NCBI GenBank assembly: GCA_018398765.1
Contig: JAHBMJ010005839.1
Span: 27,417 to 64,576, forward strand
From: Chromera velia
Lineage: Eukaryota > Sar > Chromeraceae
DNA length: 37,160 bases
Direction of reading: 5' to 3'
The notes under the pieces were generated by a model. It was not told the origin of the DNA, made no database searches, and saw only the letters and a program-made list of their open reading frames with translations. Positions 1 through 10,300 of the stretch are shown here, piece after piece. Position numbers and translations under genes: made by a program. Each line of letters begins with the position of its first letter. The stretch's first letter is position 1.

Positions 1-38
<38 letters not shown>

Positions 39-295
39 TTCCTTCCTTCCTTCCTTCCTTGTTTTTTGTTTCTTCCTTCGCTTTTCTTCCTTACTGTGCA
101 CAACGCGTGGTCTTTGAATTCTCGTTGTGGCCTCCCTGGGGGCGTGTGGATCTTGATGAAGAGAAACAATTGAGGGGGGGGTCCACGGGAGTGTTTCCTC
201 AGTAGTTCCATGTCCGTGCGCGCCTCGTCTGATGTGCACACACACACACACGGACACGGACACACACGGACACACACGGACACAGAAAGAAAGCG
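1..295. repeat. Microsatellite block (GT, CTTC, CA/CGGACA)
   Basis: The window opens with a (GT)n run to about 36 and then (CTTC)n to about 60. A CA-rich block with interspersed CGGACACACA units follows at about 235-290. No exon could be supported between 1 and 612. The stretch most likely lies in an intron of the dynein-related gene whose first visible exon begins at 613, because that exon starts at a clear acceptor (CTGTGCAG). Confidence 0.85.
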
Positions 296-612
296 GACGG
301 CACGTCAAGGAAGGGTCAAGGTCGTCAGAAATGAATGACGGTTGAGTGCATTCATTTTAGTAGAAAAAGGAAATCAAAAAAGAAAAGAAAAGACATGATT
401 GTGTATTTGTGAGTACATATTAATAAAGCTCTGCGTCTGCCACTGCCATCCATTCTTTGTGTGTGTTTGTGACGCATGATTACCATAGAGGAGAGGAGCA
501 ATTGGTTCAAACCAGAATAGCACAGTACCCATGAAAGAAAGCAGTGCAGATTCAAAACGCAACACTGTCAAGAGACATGCCATCCCAACTCTCTTCCTGA
601 CTGCCTGTGCAG

Positions 613-3481
613 ATAGTGGTGGAGGAGAAGGACAAGTCCAAGAGGGTCCAATTCGAGACATCCCGCCTGGGCCTCTTCGCCATCGTGCAGGAGAGGCACT
701 TTGAGTTCCCCTATCAGTGAGTCAAATCACGAGTGCCCTCGATTTCCTTCCGTTCCACAAAAGTTTTTCGCACTCCGGTACACACGTACCGTCTTTCTTC
801 CCCTTTTCTTTGCGTTCCCCCTCTCTTGTTCTCTCTAAGAGATGTTCCATGCATGTTTTGCAGAATTAAGGGGAGTTACAGGGAAAGCACAAAATACAGG
901 GGGCAGCAGAGAAGATCTGTTTGTGCAAAGATCTGCAAATGTGCGCTGTTTTGTTCCATGTTTCACCCTATGAAGCACCATGTGTTTTTCGTTTTTTTTC
1001 ACTCCACTTTTTCGTCGTGCTCTGCTTCCTTATCCTCTTCCTTCCTCTTCTGCAGGTGGTGGCAGTTCAAGGCGAAGTCTGAGGACTCGTGTGAACTTTT
1101 GTTAAAGACACAGAGGTCAGAGAGAGGGGAAGAAATGAAGGAGGAGAGACGAGAAAAAATGTAGACACAGAAAGAAGAACAGAAAGAGGGCAACAAGAAA
1201 GCAAGGAGGGAGCAGGCGTGCAAAGAAACGAAGGCAGGAAGTTGCATGTGCTTCTGTCTGTGTATGTGTACCTGTGGATATGTGACAGCTTGTCTCTCTG
1301 TGTCTCTGAGTGCGTAAGGGTCTCTGTGGAGTTCAGTGGCTCCATCTTGCTGGCTCTCCTGGTCTTGTCTCGTTCATGCGACCCGAGGGTCCGTCCTTCT
1401 TGTCCGCCCCCCCTCCTGACGATCTCCCCACCTTTCTCTTATCCCCCCCTTCCCATTCAGGTTCCTCCTCCACTTCTTCATTTGCGACAGAGGGGTGTGT
1501 CTGCTTGCCCCCGACTGCCTGGAGTTGGACCGTCTCCTGGGCTCCCGCGTGAAGAAGTCAGAGAAAGAGAAAGAGAAGGAGAGGGGGGAAAAGGGAGAGA
1601 AGGGAGATACCCAAGTCCAGACTGCAGGGGGGTCTCTCGGCCAGGGCAGCAGGAGGACTGCAGGCACACGGGAGGACAGAGAGAAGGAGAAAGACTGGAG
1701 GACTACAGGGGTGATCGGAGACAGACAGAGAGTTTTCCTCTCTCCTGCGAGCCTCCTCTTGGGACTCAGACAGTCAGTCATGAAGTGCGACAAGTCTTTT
1801 TATGGGTTTGTAGTTTGTTGTTGTGCAACAACATCAATGATTTTCGTTTGATCGATATGCAAAGTACTCTGCATGAAGCGAAATCGAATATTTTGCATGC
1901 ATAACCCGTGACACTTGCACTGTGGAGCTCATTGGTCTTTCCACGAACTACGTGAGCCCGGGATCTGTTCATCAGGAAGCAAGTAGAAAAAAAATCAGAA
2001 ACTTTTTTTCACTGAACCACTCTCTCCCTCCACTTTCCTGCCTGCCTGTCTGTCTGTCTGTTTGTCTTACAGGTCCGGGATCAACGTGATGCCTGAGGCT
2101 CTGGACATGGAGATGCTGACGGAGGATATCGTGACAGAGCTGGAGCAGGAGACGGCGTTTGAGGGGGAGTGGGACGGTGCAGGGGGGGAGAACAGGGCGG
2201 GAGTCGAGGGTGGGTCTGAGGGGATGCAGGCGGATGGAGAGGGTGCAGCTGGGGAGGGGGTGGGGGAGGTTGGGAGTGAGGGGGAGAAGCGTCGTCCCTC
2301 TGATGCAGGAACTCAGACGAAGGACTCAGACGCCAGCCGACCTTCTGGAGATAAGGGAGCAAAGGGGGGAAAGGCAGGGGGCAAGGTTGGAGGGGAGGGT
2401 CCTGGACAGAGGAATAGACGTCCTTCTGTTCCTATCAACAGCGAGCTCTCGAAACTGTACGCAGCTGCGAAAACGCGGGAAGTCGAGAGTGCTGCCGCTC
2501 TCGATTTGGCCTCCATTGCTGGATGCTTCGACATCGCCTCTGCAAAGCACAATCGTTTCCTTCCCGCAGGTTTGTTTTCTCTTCTGTTTTTTTTTTGTCG
2601 TTCTGTATCCCTCTTTCTCTCCCCCACTCTTCACTGTCTGCTGTTTGTTGGTCACTGCCCCTGCGTCGACCTCCCGTGTGTTTTGACATTAGTTTATTCC
2701 TCGATGTGACTGCACAAGAATGCGAAATGAGATGGAGAAAATGGTTCGAAGGGCAGTGTGTTGAAACACAGAATTTTTCTATATCTGTGCAGGAGAGGGT
2801 CTGGTGAGGGTGTGCGAGAACAACTACTACGAGGACTTCGATTGTAACAACCCGGACACTGAGGGAGACTTCAAGCCTGTCTGCTTCTGGGCCAACAAAT
2901 GCTCGTCAGTCAATCAATTGTGGGGAGCGATCGATAAGCAGAAGCATTTCTTTCCTGAGCCGGGAGTGGGCGCCCTGAGTTGTTGTGCGATTGTGTGTCA
3001 AGCTGCGTTGGTGCAGAAATTCTGAATCGATTCCTTTAATTGTCCTTGTCCGTTTTTGTCCGTCTGTGCAGATTCGTGGACGTCAAAGAGAAGCAGGGAA
3101 GGCTCCAAGTGAAGTCGGCAGAGGAATGTCGAACTCACGCGTCTCTCCATCTGTGTCTTCCTGTCAGTCAGTGAGCGAAGTCGTCTGAATAAAGCAGTGG
3201 GTCTGTTGATAAGCAAGTCAGTCAGCAAGTCTGCCAGTCGAAAGTTGAGTAAGAAAAAGCAGTGAGTCAGTCAGTCAGTCCGCCAGAAACTCAATCAGTA
3301 AGGAGGAAAGGCACTGCTCTCTCTGTCTTACTTTCCTTTCATGGTCTCTGGGTCTGCCTGCTGCCTCTTTTCGATTTCTGAAGTGGTCAAGGCACTCGCC
3401 TCCTGACGGAGAAAGGTCTTTTACTTCATGCGTCACGTGTTTGGTTTGTGAGTCAGTAAGGCGTGTCCGTGTGTCCGTGTG

Positions 3482-3516
<35 letters not shown>

Positions 3517-3704
3517 ACCTGTGTGTGTGTACCTGTGTGTGTGTGTGTCTGTCTGTACCTCTTGACGTCTCTCTGTCTCTCTCCTTGCAGGACAAGAAGT
3601 ACAGCAGTCGCGTGATCAACAAAGTCGAGAGCGTCCACAGCGTCGTCTTTGGAGAGAAGTTCCGGCAGATGTTTTCTCTTCTTCGGCCCCTCAGCTTTGG
3701 ATAA
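613..3704 (+). CDS. DNAI7: DNAI7/CASC1 (IC97)-like axonemal dynein protein, C-terminal part, spliced
   Basis: Predicted exons: 613-716, 1056-1088, 1461-1772, 2073-2569, 2793-2904, 3072-3162, 3591-3704. They total 1263 nt, or 420 residues plus TAA, with all phases compatible. Seen: a first segment ending FAIVQERHFEFPYQWWQFK, a later RSGINVMPE motif, and a Cys/Tyr-rich tail ending FSLLRPLSFG. Known: CASC1/DNAI7 proteins (Chlamydomonas IC97) belong to axonemal inner-arm dynein and carry a similar 'QxxHxxxPYxxWxL' box and an 'SGxNxxPE' box. That resemblance is from recall and sets the confidence. The family is roughly 700 aa, so about half the protein lies upstream of the window. Oddities: a Gly/Glu-rich low-complexity insertion at about 2150-2400 and a charged KEKEKE run after 1548. 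The donor of exon 3 could instead be at 1785. A role in motile cilia implies a flagellated stage (inference). Confidence 0.72.
3462..3556 (+). repeat. (GT)n microsatellite in last intron of the DNAI7-like gene
   Basis: GTGTCC units followed by a long GT run and GTACCTGTGTGT units lie in the intron 3163-3590, upstream of the acceptor TCCTTGCAG. The CA/GT-rich reading frames here (strings of CV or HT residues) are artefacts of the repeat. Confidence 0.85.
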
Positions 3705-5165
3705 TCGGAAGAAGAAGGAGCGCGATCTGTGTTGAAAGAGCTTCCCTTCTCTTTTTCTGCACCGTTGAGGCTCTCCGTGTGTCCTTTCGACTATTTCGAG
3801 AATAACAGGGGAATTTCTGGACAGTCTTCACGGAATCTTTGTGTCCCTCTTAATGAAGCGCCTTGTTGATCTGATTTTGTTTTCATTCAAACGTGTATAA
3901 ATGTGTTAGGCCAGACTGATGGTTGCACACAATTTCTTTCAAACGTCTTTCTTTAAGCCTATTGCAAGTTCAACCATTTCAAGTTGTACGTGGCGTGATA
4001 TACACTGTTGCACTGATATTGTTAGTGATATGTATGCTGTAGATGTATGCATGTTAGTTATAGTTAGTTAGTATTTCAACTTTGAAGTTATGGATACATC
4101 TAGTAACTTTGTTTATAAAACGAAGAATACTATTGACATTATGTATTGCTGACTTAGACTCCGAGTGTCTCAGAGTGAGAAATGAGTCTGAGTCATTTTA
4201 TAGGCAATCTAGTAGGCGACGCACAGTGATAAGAACAAAAACTAGAAAAATCGATTCTTTTTTATTTTCGTATTACTATTTTTTTAATTCAAGATGTCAC
4301 GTACGGTTTGTTGAAGCTTAAAGCCTCAAACAAGTAAAAAGCCTAGTAAAAAGCTTACCAATTACTAGACCAGTTACCACTATAAGTATATGCAGGAAAT
4401 ACTAGGTTGGCCAGAGTCTATATGGCTCACCGGCTTTAACCTCATACATTCTCATCATCATCATAACTTATGCTCTAGCTTATGTTTCATGTCTTATCAT
4501 AATCTAGCCGTGAATGAAGAACCTATAGTGAAAAACTTTTTTTCATTTTTAAATACATTGCTGCTTTAATAAATTAATATATAGAAGTAAAAAAAATCTA
4601 GCAACTATATGATTAATTAATTTATATAATACTCTTTTTTTTTTGTTACTCGATCTGCATGCTAGTCACTGTACGCCGCTTAGCTCATTTCATTATCATA
4701 ATCTCATGCATACGGGCTGGTGAGGAAGCTAGGGAGGTCCGCTGCGAGGAAGGTCCGACGCCTGTATGCGCTAAGTTTTCCTGTACGCCGCACGTTGATC
4801 AAAAATTATCAAACGCTCGGCATTAGGGCAGAAGGCCACTGACAAACTTCCAGACATTAATCCTATCCTATCATATCCCATCATTCAACAGATCATGCAT
4901 GCATGATCAAAGATACCTAAGTGATAAATTTAACAGGCAAAGCCTCCTTTCTTGATTATGTATGCACCAAGAAATAAAGCAGGACAATGAAAGTATTATA
5001 AAACCTTCTTAACGGAGCAGCGGAGCCCCGCCTTTTTCTCTCCGAGTCTCCGCCCCTAGTGGGTGCCCCCTCTAAAGAATATCCCTCCCCAAATGATCAG
5101 ACAGGAATTCATATGAATTAATTGTTGTTAGTTAACGCCGCACTGTTACGGTCTGAGTGAAGCTG
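3705..5165. other. Intergenic, AT-rich; no gene recognised
   Basis: Directly after the dynein-related stop codon comes an ordinary 3' flank. From about 3880 to 4660 the sequence becomes strongly AT-rich, with runs such as TTAATAAATTAATATATAG. Two copies of TGTACGCCGC occur near 4670 and 4784. At about 5010-5085 there is a short GC-rich patch of G/C-rich triplets. No open frame with recognisable domains, no tRNA and no paired terminal repeats were found. The composition contrasts sharply with the flanking genes and may mark an old insertion (inference). Confidence 0.6.
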
Positions 5166-6617
5166 TTACTCTGCCGCCGCCGGTGGCACCAAAAGGGCTA
5201 GCATCTCGGGGGACCTTGAATACTCTACAGCAAGCTCGTGGGGGGTCTGGCCTGCCAGGTCTGTCACCTGCAGGTCAGCACCTTTCTCAACCAGCAACCG
5301 AACATCCTCGATAACATTTAAAACGACAGCAGTATGAAGGGCTGTTCGACCGAAATGCCCCCGAACATTCAAATTGGCACCGCGGCCAAGGAGAATGTCT
5401 ACCACTGTGCGCACAGAAGAGACGAAGCTCTCCTCTTTAGTGTGGGGGAGTTGGAACCGCCGCCATGCTACTGCGAAAACGAGCGCTGTGTCGTCACGAT
5501 AAGTGTTCACCTTATTGACATCGGCACCATTCTCTACCAGAATTTTTACATAGTCGGTTCTGGCTCTCAATGCAGCATACATAAGAGCTGTATACCCCAA
5601 GCGATCGACGGCATCAATCTCCACATTCCAAGACAAAGAGGGCAGCAGCAGCTCTTCAAACTCGTGCCAGGCAAAAAAATGAATGAGGGACCCCCCTTCC
5701 ACACCATCCCGACGGACAATCTTCAGATCAGGCAGATCGGAAGTCTTTGTGAGAAGGTCTTTCAGGACCTCATTCACGGTAGAACGTACCACAGGGTCAC
5801 CGTTTTGAGGATCATATTGCAGTCGGGCAGTGCTGTAACGGGGGTCAGCGGAAGTGTCAAGCTCTCGTTCTGCAGCCTCACAAGCGATCTTCAACGCTTT
5901 CTTTCCGTCTCCCCCCACTGCATCCGCATTTGCCCCCTCTGCAACAAGGGAGTGAACCATTCCCCACCGACGCAGACGACAGGCAGCAGTCAGGGCCGTG
6001 TCGCCAGGAACCACATCACTCTCATCTCCCCCCACCACCCCCCCTCTCGCCTCTAAGTCCGCCCCATCCTCCAATATCATCTGAAAAGCCTCTGCGTGAT
6101 TCGCACATACAGATCTAATCAGTGCCGTCTGGCCCTCAACGAGTCCGTTCACGTCTGCGCCTGCCTTCAGAAACAGACGGAAATCGTCTCCATTGCTCGC
6201 GCCACTGATGAAATCAGACAGCGCCTGCTGAGTAGTCCCTGAGGAAACAGGTCGAAATGAACGGATCGCCTCACCTATGCCCAGTTCGTAAAGTAAACCC
6301 ACGTCAATTTTCACGTGTCTGCTCACCACCTCCCCCAGTTGGCCCCTGACTTTTCTTGAGAGCTCTCTGGTGAACTCTCTGCCGGTCTCCGCAAACACAT
6401 CAAGAACAGAAACGTCCTCAGGGAGCACCCGAGAGACATTCGCAGCCGCAACTGCTGAGCCCTCCCTTGCCTCCTTTGCCCTCAAGGTTTTGTCAACAAG
6501 TTCGACCTGATGACGGAGCCTGGAGTCAAGATCAGCGACGATGGAAGCGTGCACTGCTTTCAGGCGCTCTAGATAGGCCTCGGTTGTCAGAGGAGGGTCA
6601 ACAGCCGTCTCCGCCAT
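5166..6617 (-). CDS. Ankyrin-repeat protein, single exon, 483 aa
   Basis: An intact frame from the ATG at 6615-6617 (context AAAATGG, a good eukaryotic start) to TAA at 5166-5168. A TTG two codons upstream is in frame, but the ATG is the likely start. Seen: a predicted helical, charged N-terminal region of about 125 residues with no family I recognise. From about residue 135 to the end come ankyrin-type units with the hallmark GADVN, GQTAL, GDTAL, GYTALMYAA, GANLNVRGHFGRTALHTA and GADLQVTDLAGQTP motifs, some irregular in length. Known: ankyrin arrays mediate protein-protein contacts and do not by themselves define a pathway. No signal peptide or membrane segment is visible. It is divergent from the ABCG gene with about 700 bp between starts. 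No introns are needed, unlike its neighbours, which could mean recent retrocopying or simply an intron-poor family. Specific function unknown. Confidence 0.88.
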   Translation of the reverse strand: MAETAVDPPLTTEAYLERLKAVHASIVADLDSRLRHQVELVDKTLRAKEAREGSAVAAANVSRVLPEDVSVLDVFAETGREFTRELSRKVRGQLGEVVSRHVKIDVGLLYELGIGEAIRSFRPVSSGTTQQALSDFISGASNGDDFRLFLKAGADVNGLVEGQTALIRSVCANHAEAFQMILEDGADLEARGGVVGGDESDVVPGDTALTAACRLRRWGMVHSLVAEGANADAVGGDGKKALKIACEAAERELDTSADPRYSTARLQYDPQNGDPVVRSTVNEVLKDLLTKTSDLPDLKIVRRDGVEGGSLIHFFAWHEFEELLLPSLSWNVEIDAVDRLGYTALMYAALRARTDYVKILVENGADVNKVNTYRDDTALVFAVAWRRFQLPHTKEESFVSSVRTVVDILLGRGANLNVRGHFGRTALHTAVVLNVIEDVRLLVEKGADLQVTDLAGQTPHELAVEYSRSPEMLALLVPPAAAE

Positions 6618-7314
6618 TTTCAAAAATCGAAACTCTGGGAAACAATTCCTTGAATTTGCACAGTTTTCACAGCATCACAGCAAACGATGAGGCAGAAGAA
6701 TGCAGAAGATGGTGGAAGTAGGTGGATGTAGGGGAAAAGTAGAGCAGATTCAAGTGAAAAATGTCGAAGCTATATATATTACTATACGAACTTCAGCATG
6801 AGCCAACACATGCATGCCAACACCGAGCTGAATTTGGCATCCACATGGCATCTACGCATGCAATCGCATGCATGTGGAACAACAATCAACGTGTCAGACA
6901 TTGTCAGACTGACATCAGACTGACGGACAGAATCGGACAGATACTCAGTACGTGTCAGACCGAACATGACACAAGAAACTTCATGTCTGTGCGATCAAAA
7001 GACTGTACTCAAGTCTTCTGAAGTCTTGCGTGGTCTCATTGTCCGTCTCAATGGCCGACAGTTTTGTCTGTACGCGAAGAATCTTCCTCAGCCAGCCACA
7101 AGGTGCCAGAAGACGCTGCTGACTTTTGCAGACTAGAGTTTCCTTTGTGCATTATCCACGGCATCACAAGATACGCGTCTTCGCCTGCCCTGTGGCCGTC
7201 TCCTTTCTTACGTTCAGTCAACGTTCACGGGATCTTTGGCTTCGTAAGAAGCTGGAGTGACCTGATCAGACTGCTTTGTGCGACCTGGCAGTGTGCAGAG
7301 ATCTATCTGCAGAT
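6618..7314. promoter_or_regulatory. Divergent intergenic promoter region with GCATGC palindromes and CAGAC repeats
   Basis: About 700 bp separate the ankyrin start codon (minus) from the ABCG start codon (plus), so both promoters and 5' UTRs probably lie here. Seen: ATGCATGC near 6810; GCATGC at about 6856, followed by GCATGCATG within 20 bp; and a cluster of TCAGAC/TCAGACTGAC units at about 6895-6962. Known: GCATGC-type palindromes are bound by ApiAP2 factors in apicomplexans. Whether that applies here is inference, since similar words occur elsewhere in the window. No TATA box could be assigned. Confidence 0.45.
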
Positions 7315-10300
7315 ATGATGTCGAAAAACACGGCAAACAATCACAGCAGGTACGAGCCATCAGTCTGCCATCTCATTCCAACATCTCCTTCCGTTCTCCA
7401 ACAGAAAAATAGAGTTTGCATTGACTGTCACTCCATTCTTCCTCCCACTTGTCTGCTTTACTTCCTCTTCTTGCAGCGCAGTGCCACCTGTCACGGTGGA
7501 ATTTTGCAGTCTCAGTGCTCACCGCTTTGGAAGCTGCGGAGAAACGGAGACGGTGCTCAAGAACGTCTCTGCCTGCTTTCCGCCTGGACAGTTGGTTCTT
7601 GTTGTGGTCAGTTGCCCCCCTTCTTCTTTGTGTTTCGCCCCCTCCGCCTTTTTCGTTTCTTCTTCTGTCTTCTCGCGTGCGTAGGAACTTCATTCTGTGG
7701 CGGGTGAAATGTCTGAATGATGAGACACGTCTGTCTGTCTTTCTTTTTTTCTGTCTGATCCTCTCGCCCAAGCAGAAAGAGGTCTTTTGTCGATCAGTTT
7801 TCCTTCCGTTCGGCCAGACTGTCCAGTGAGAATGTTGTGTGATGACTCTGTGTCTGTCTCGTGCCTGCAGGGAGGGACGCCGACCGAGGCCCGAGAGTTC
7901 GTCCGTCTGTTCGCGGGAGGGGGAGGGGGGGTGAAGGGACTTGCCGTCACAAGCGAGAATGTCACCAGATCGCACTCTGCCTCTGCATCTTCTGCACCGG
8001 CAGGCAATCGGGCTCCCCTCAGTGCGAACGGACAGAGCCTGTTGCCGTCCACCTGTCTTGAAGGAAACTCAGAGGAGGCGCTCAAGGTCAAGGAGACGGT
8101 TGGGCGGTTTGAGTCCCTGTCGAGATTCGTTCGTCTCGATGAAGAAGGAAAGGAGGGTTGGGTAGGAGGGTTACACTCAAGTTCTTTATTGACGGTGCGT
8201 GAAGTTTTGACGATGGGGGGAAACTTAAAGCTCGGACTTGCCGGCTCAGTGGAGAGGGAGAAGGAGAGACAGAGACTGGAAGAAGTAGAGACTCAGACAG
8301 CGAACAGCGGGGGGATTCTTGACAACAGAGGCCCACAACAGCAACAGCAACAGACGTCCCACGCGGTTGGAGGAGGACAGGAATGGCGTCGGGATGTGAG
8401 GGAGGCAGTTTCCCGTCTGGTGCGTGCAGTGAAGGTGGAGGCGATGATTCATCGTCTGGGCTTCTCAGGGTCCCTGGAGACATCCCCCGTCTCTCAGCTG
8501 ACTGAGGGAGATCGGCGCCGTCTTCAGGTAGGTGTATGATTGTGTGTGTGTGAGAGAGAGAGAGAGGGGGGGGGGGGGNNGGGGGGGGGGGGGAAGAGGA
8601 AGAGAGAGCATGTGTTGTGCTTGCGTGGACCCTTACAGATTTGAGGTGCGTCCTCATGATAGTAAGTTCTCTTCTCCTCTGTCGGTCTACCTGTCCACAT
8701 TACATGGTCAAAGAGGTCTTTCGTTCACGTCTGTTTTTTCCGAGATGGGCACCTGTGCTGTACGCCTATCACAGAAGATATTTTGACATAAGTTCTTGCT
8801 GTTCTCTTCCATGCCCTCCTTCTGCCTCGACTTGGGATTTTGTTGACAAACCTGTTGAGGTCCGCCCGTGTGCTCATGAGGAGTGGGGATGTGCTCTCCC
8901 TGCGTGAGATTCTCTCTGCGAATATCCCTGTCCAGGGAGGACTCGTACTCTTGAATGAATCATTCGTGCTCTTTGCATTAATATTTGTCCCCGTGTGTAT
9001 GTGAGTGTGTGTGTGGTCTGTTTTTGTGCGTGCAGGTGGGAGTTGAGCTGTTGGATGAGCCTTCCGTCCTGGGTGTGGAGGGCCTTCTGTCGGATGATTT
9101 GGGAACTCTGGAGTTCGAAAAGTTGTGTGCACTTCTGAGGGGAGCAGCGAAGGGAGGGTGTGCGGTTTTAGCATCTTGCTGCCCTCGTCCGTCCTTCCAG
9201 TCTCTCCAGCTCTGTCACCGAGTGATCCTTCTGTCCGAGGGCACAGTCGTGTTTGACGGTCACCCGAAGTCTCTCGTTTCCTACCGACAGTGGCTGAGAG
9301 CCAGAGCTCAACTAGGGGAAGACCAGGGGAGGCAGAGGAGGAGTGAGCCGCAGGGAGGGCAATGGTCGCCCCCCTCCTTTTCCCTTCCTCCTCAGAAGAC
9401 GACAACAGAGAATGATGGAGGTAAGCCCACACTCACACCCCCCTTCTGGCAGGAGCATCCGGTAGAGGGTCTGCTGTCTGACATTTTGCGGTTGAGAAGG
9501 AATAATATGGGTGGGAGTGGTGGGATGGACCGAAGAGTGAGAGGTGGGGGGGCTGGAGGTGGTGTGGGTTTGCCAGGCTCCTCTCTTGCTTCTGGTGTCG
9601 GAGATGGGAATGTCAAAAAAGGGACAGGAGCCATGAGAGGCCCCGCCTTCCGTGCTCTGATCCCGGAAGTTTCCTCGGGAAGAGATGGAGACGGAGAAAG
9701 GGGGGGGGTTGGAGGCTCTGTGCTGAACACAGCGAAGAGTGGAACTTCAGACGATTCTTCCCACACAGTCGGTCAGAGCAGCAGCAGTTCTGGGTATCCC
9801 ACCGCTGTGCGATCGTCTGTTCCCATCACAGAGGAGGGGGGCCGTCTGGAGGGAGGAGGGGGGACGCAGCAGTTGGGGGCTGTGCCTGAGGGAGGGTCTG
9901 AAGAGCCGGGCAAGGAAAAGGAAAAGGAAACGGGCACAGACCACTTGCCTCCACCAGACGAATTGTGAGTTGAGACGATTTTGAACCAATCCCTCTCCTT
10001 TCATTCCGTAGTATTTGCCGTTTTCCCTTGAATTCTTCTTTGTTTTTGATGCCTCCTTGTATACTTTGGAGACACGGGTTGGGCCTTCTCTGTCTCTGTC
10101 TCCATTGATATCCCTTGATCTCTCTCTCCCTTCTTTTGTCTTCCGGTCCGTCCATCGTTGCTTTGTACTCTTTCCCTTCCAGGCCGGATTCAGACGGAAA
10201 GCAATCTGCAACAGTTACAGACAACAAACATGCAATGACGATCATGATGATGATGAATTGCATGTTCTGGACATACCTCCTCATTTTTTTTTTTTCGTCT

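Noticed and set aside
5334-6056. Plus-strand frame of 240 codons
   Set aside because: Antisense shadow of the ankyrin gene, whose repeats clearly define the coding strand.
7607-7870. Hidden exon restoring a normal Walker A in the ABCG gene
   Set aside because: No frame in this intron gives a GxxGxGK motif, and direct joining of the flanking exons keeps the exact 16-residue spacing of the motif window.
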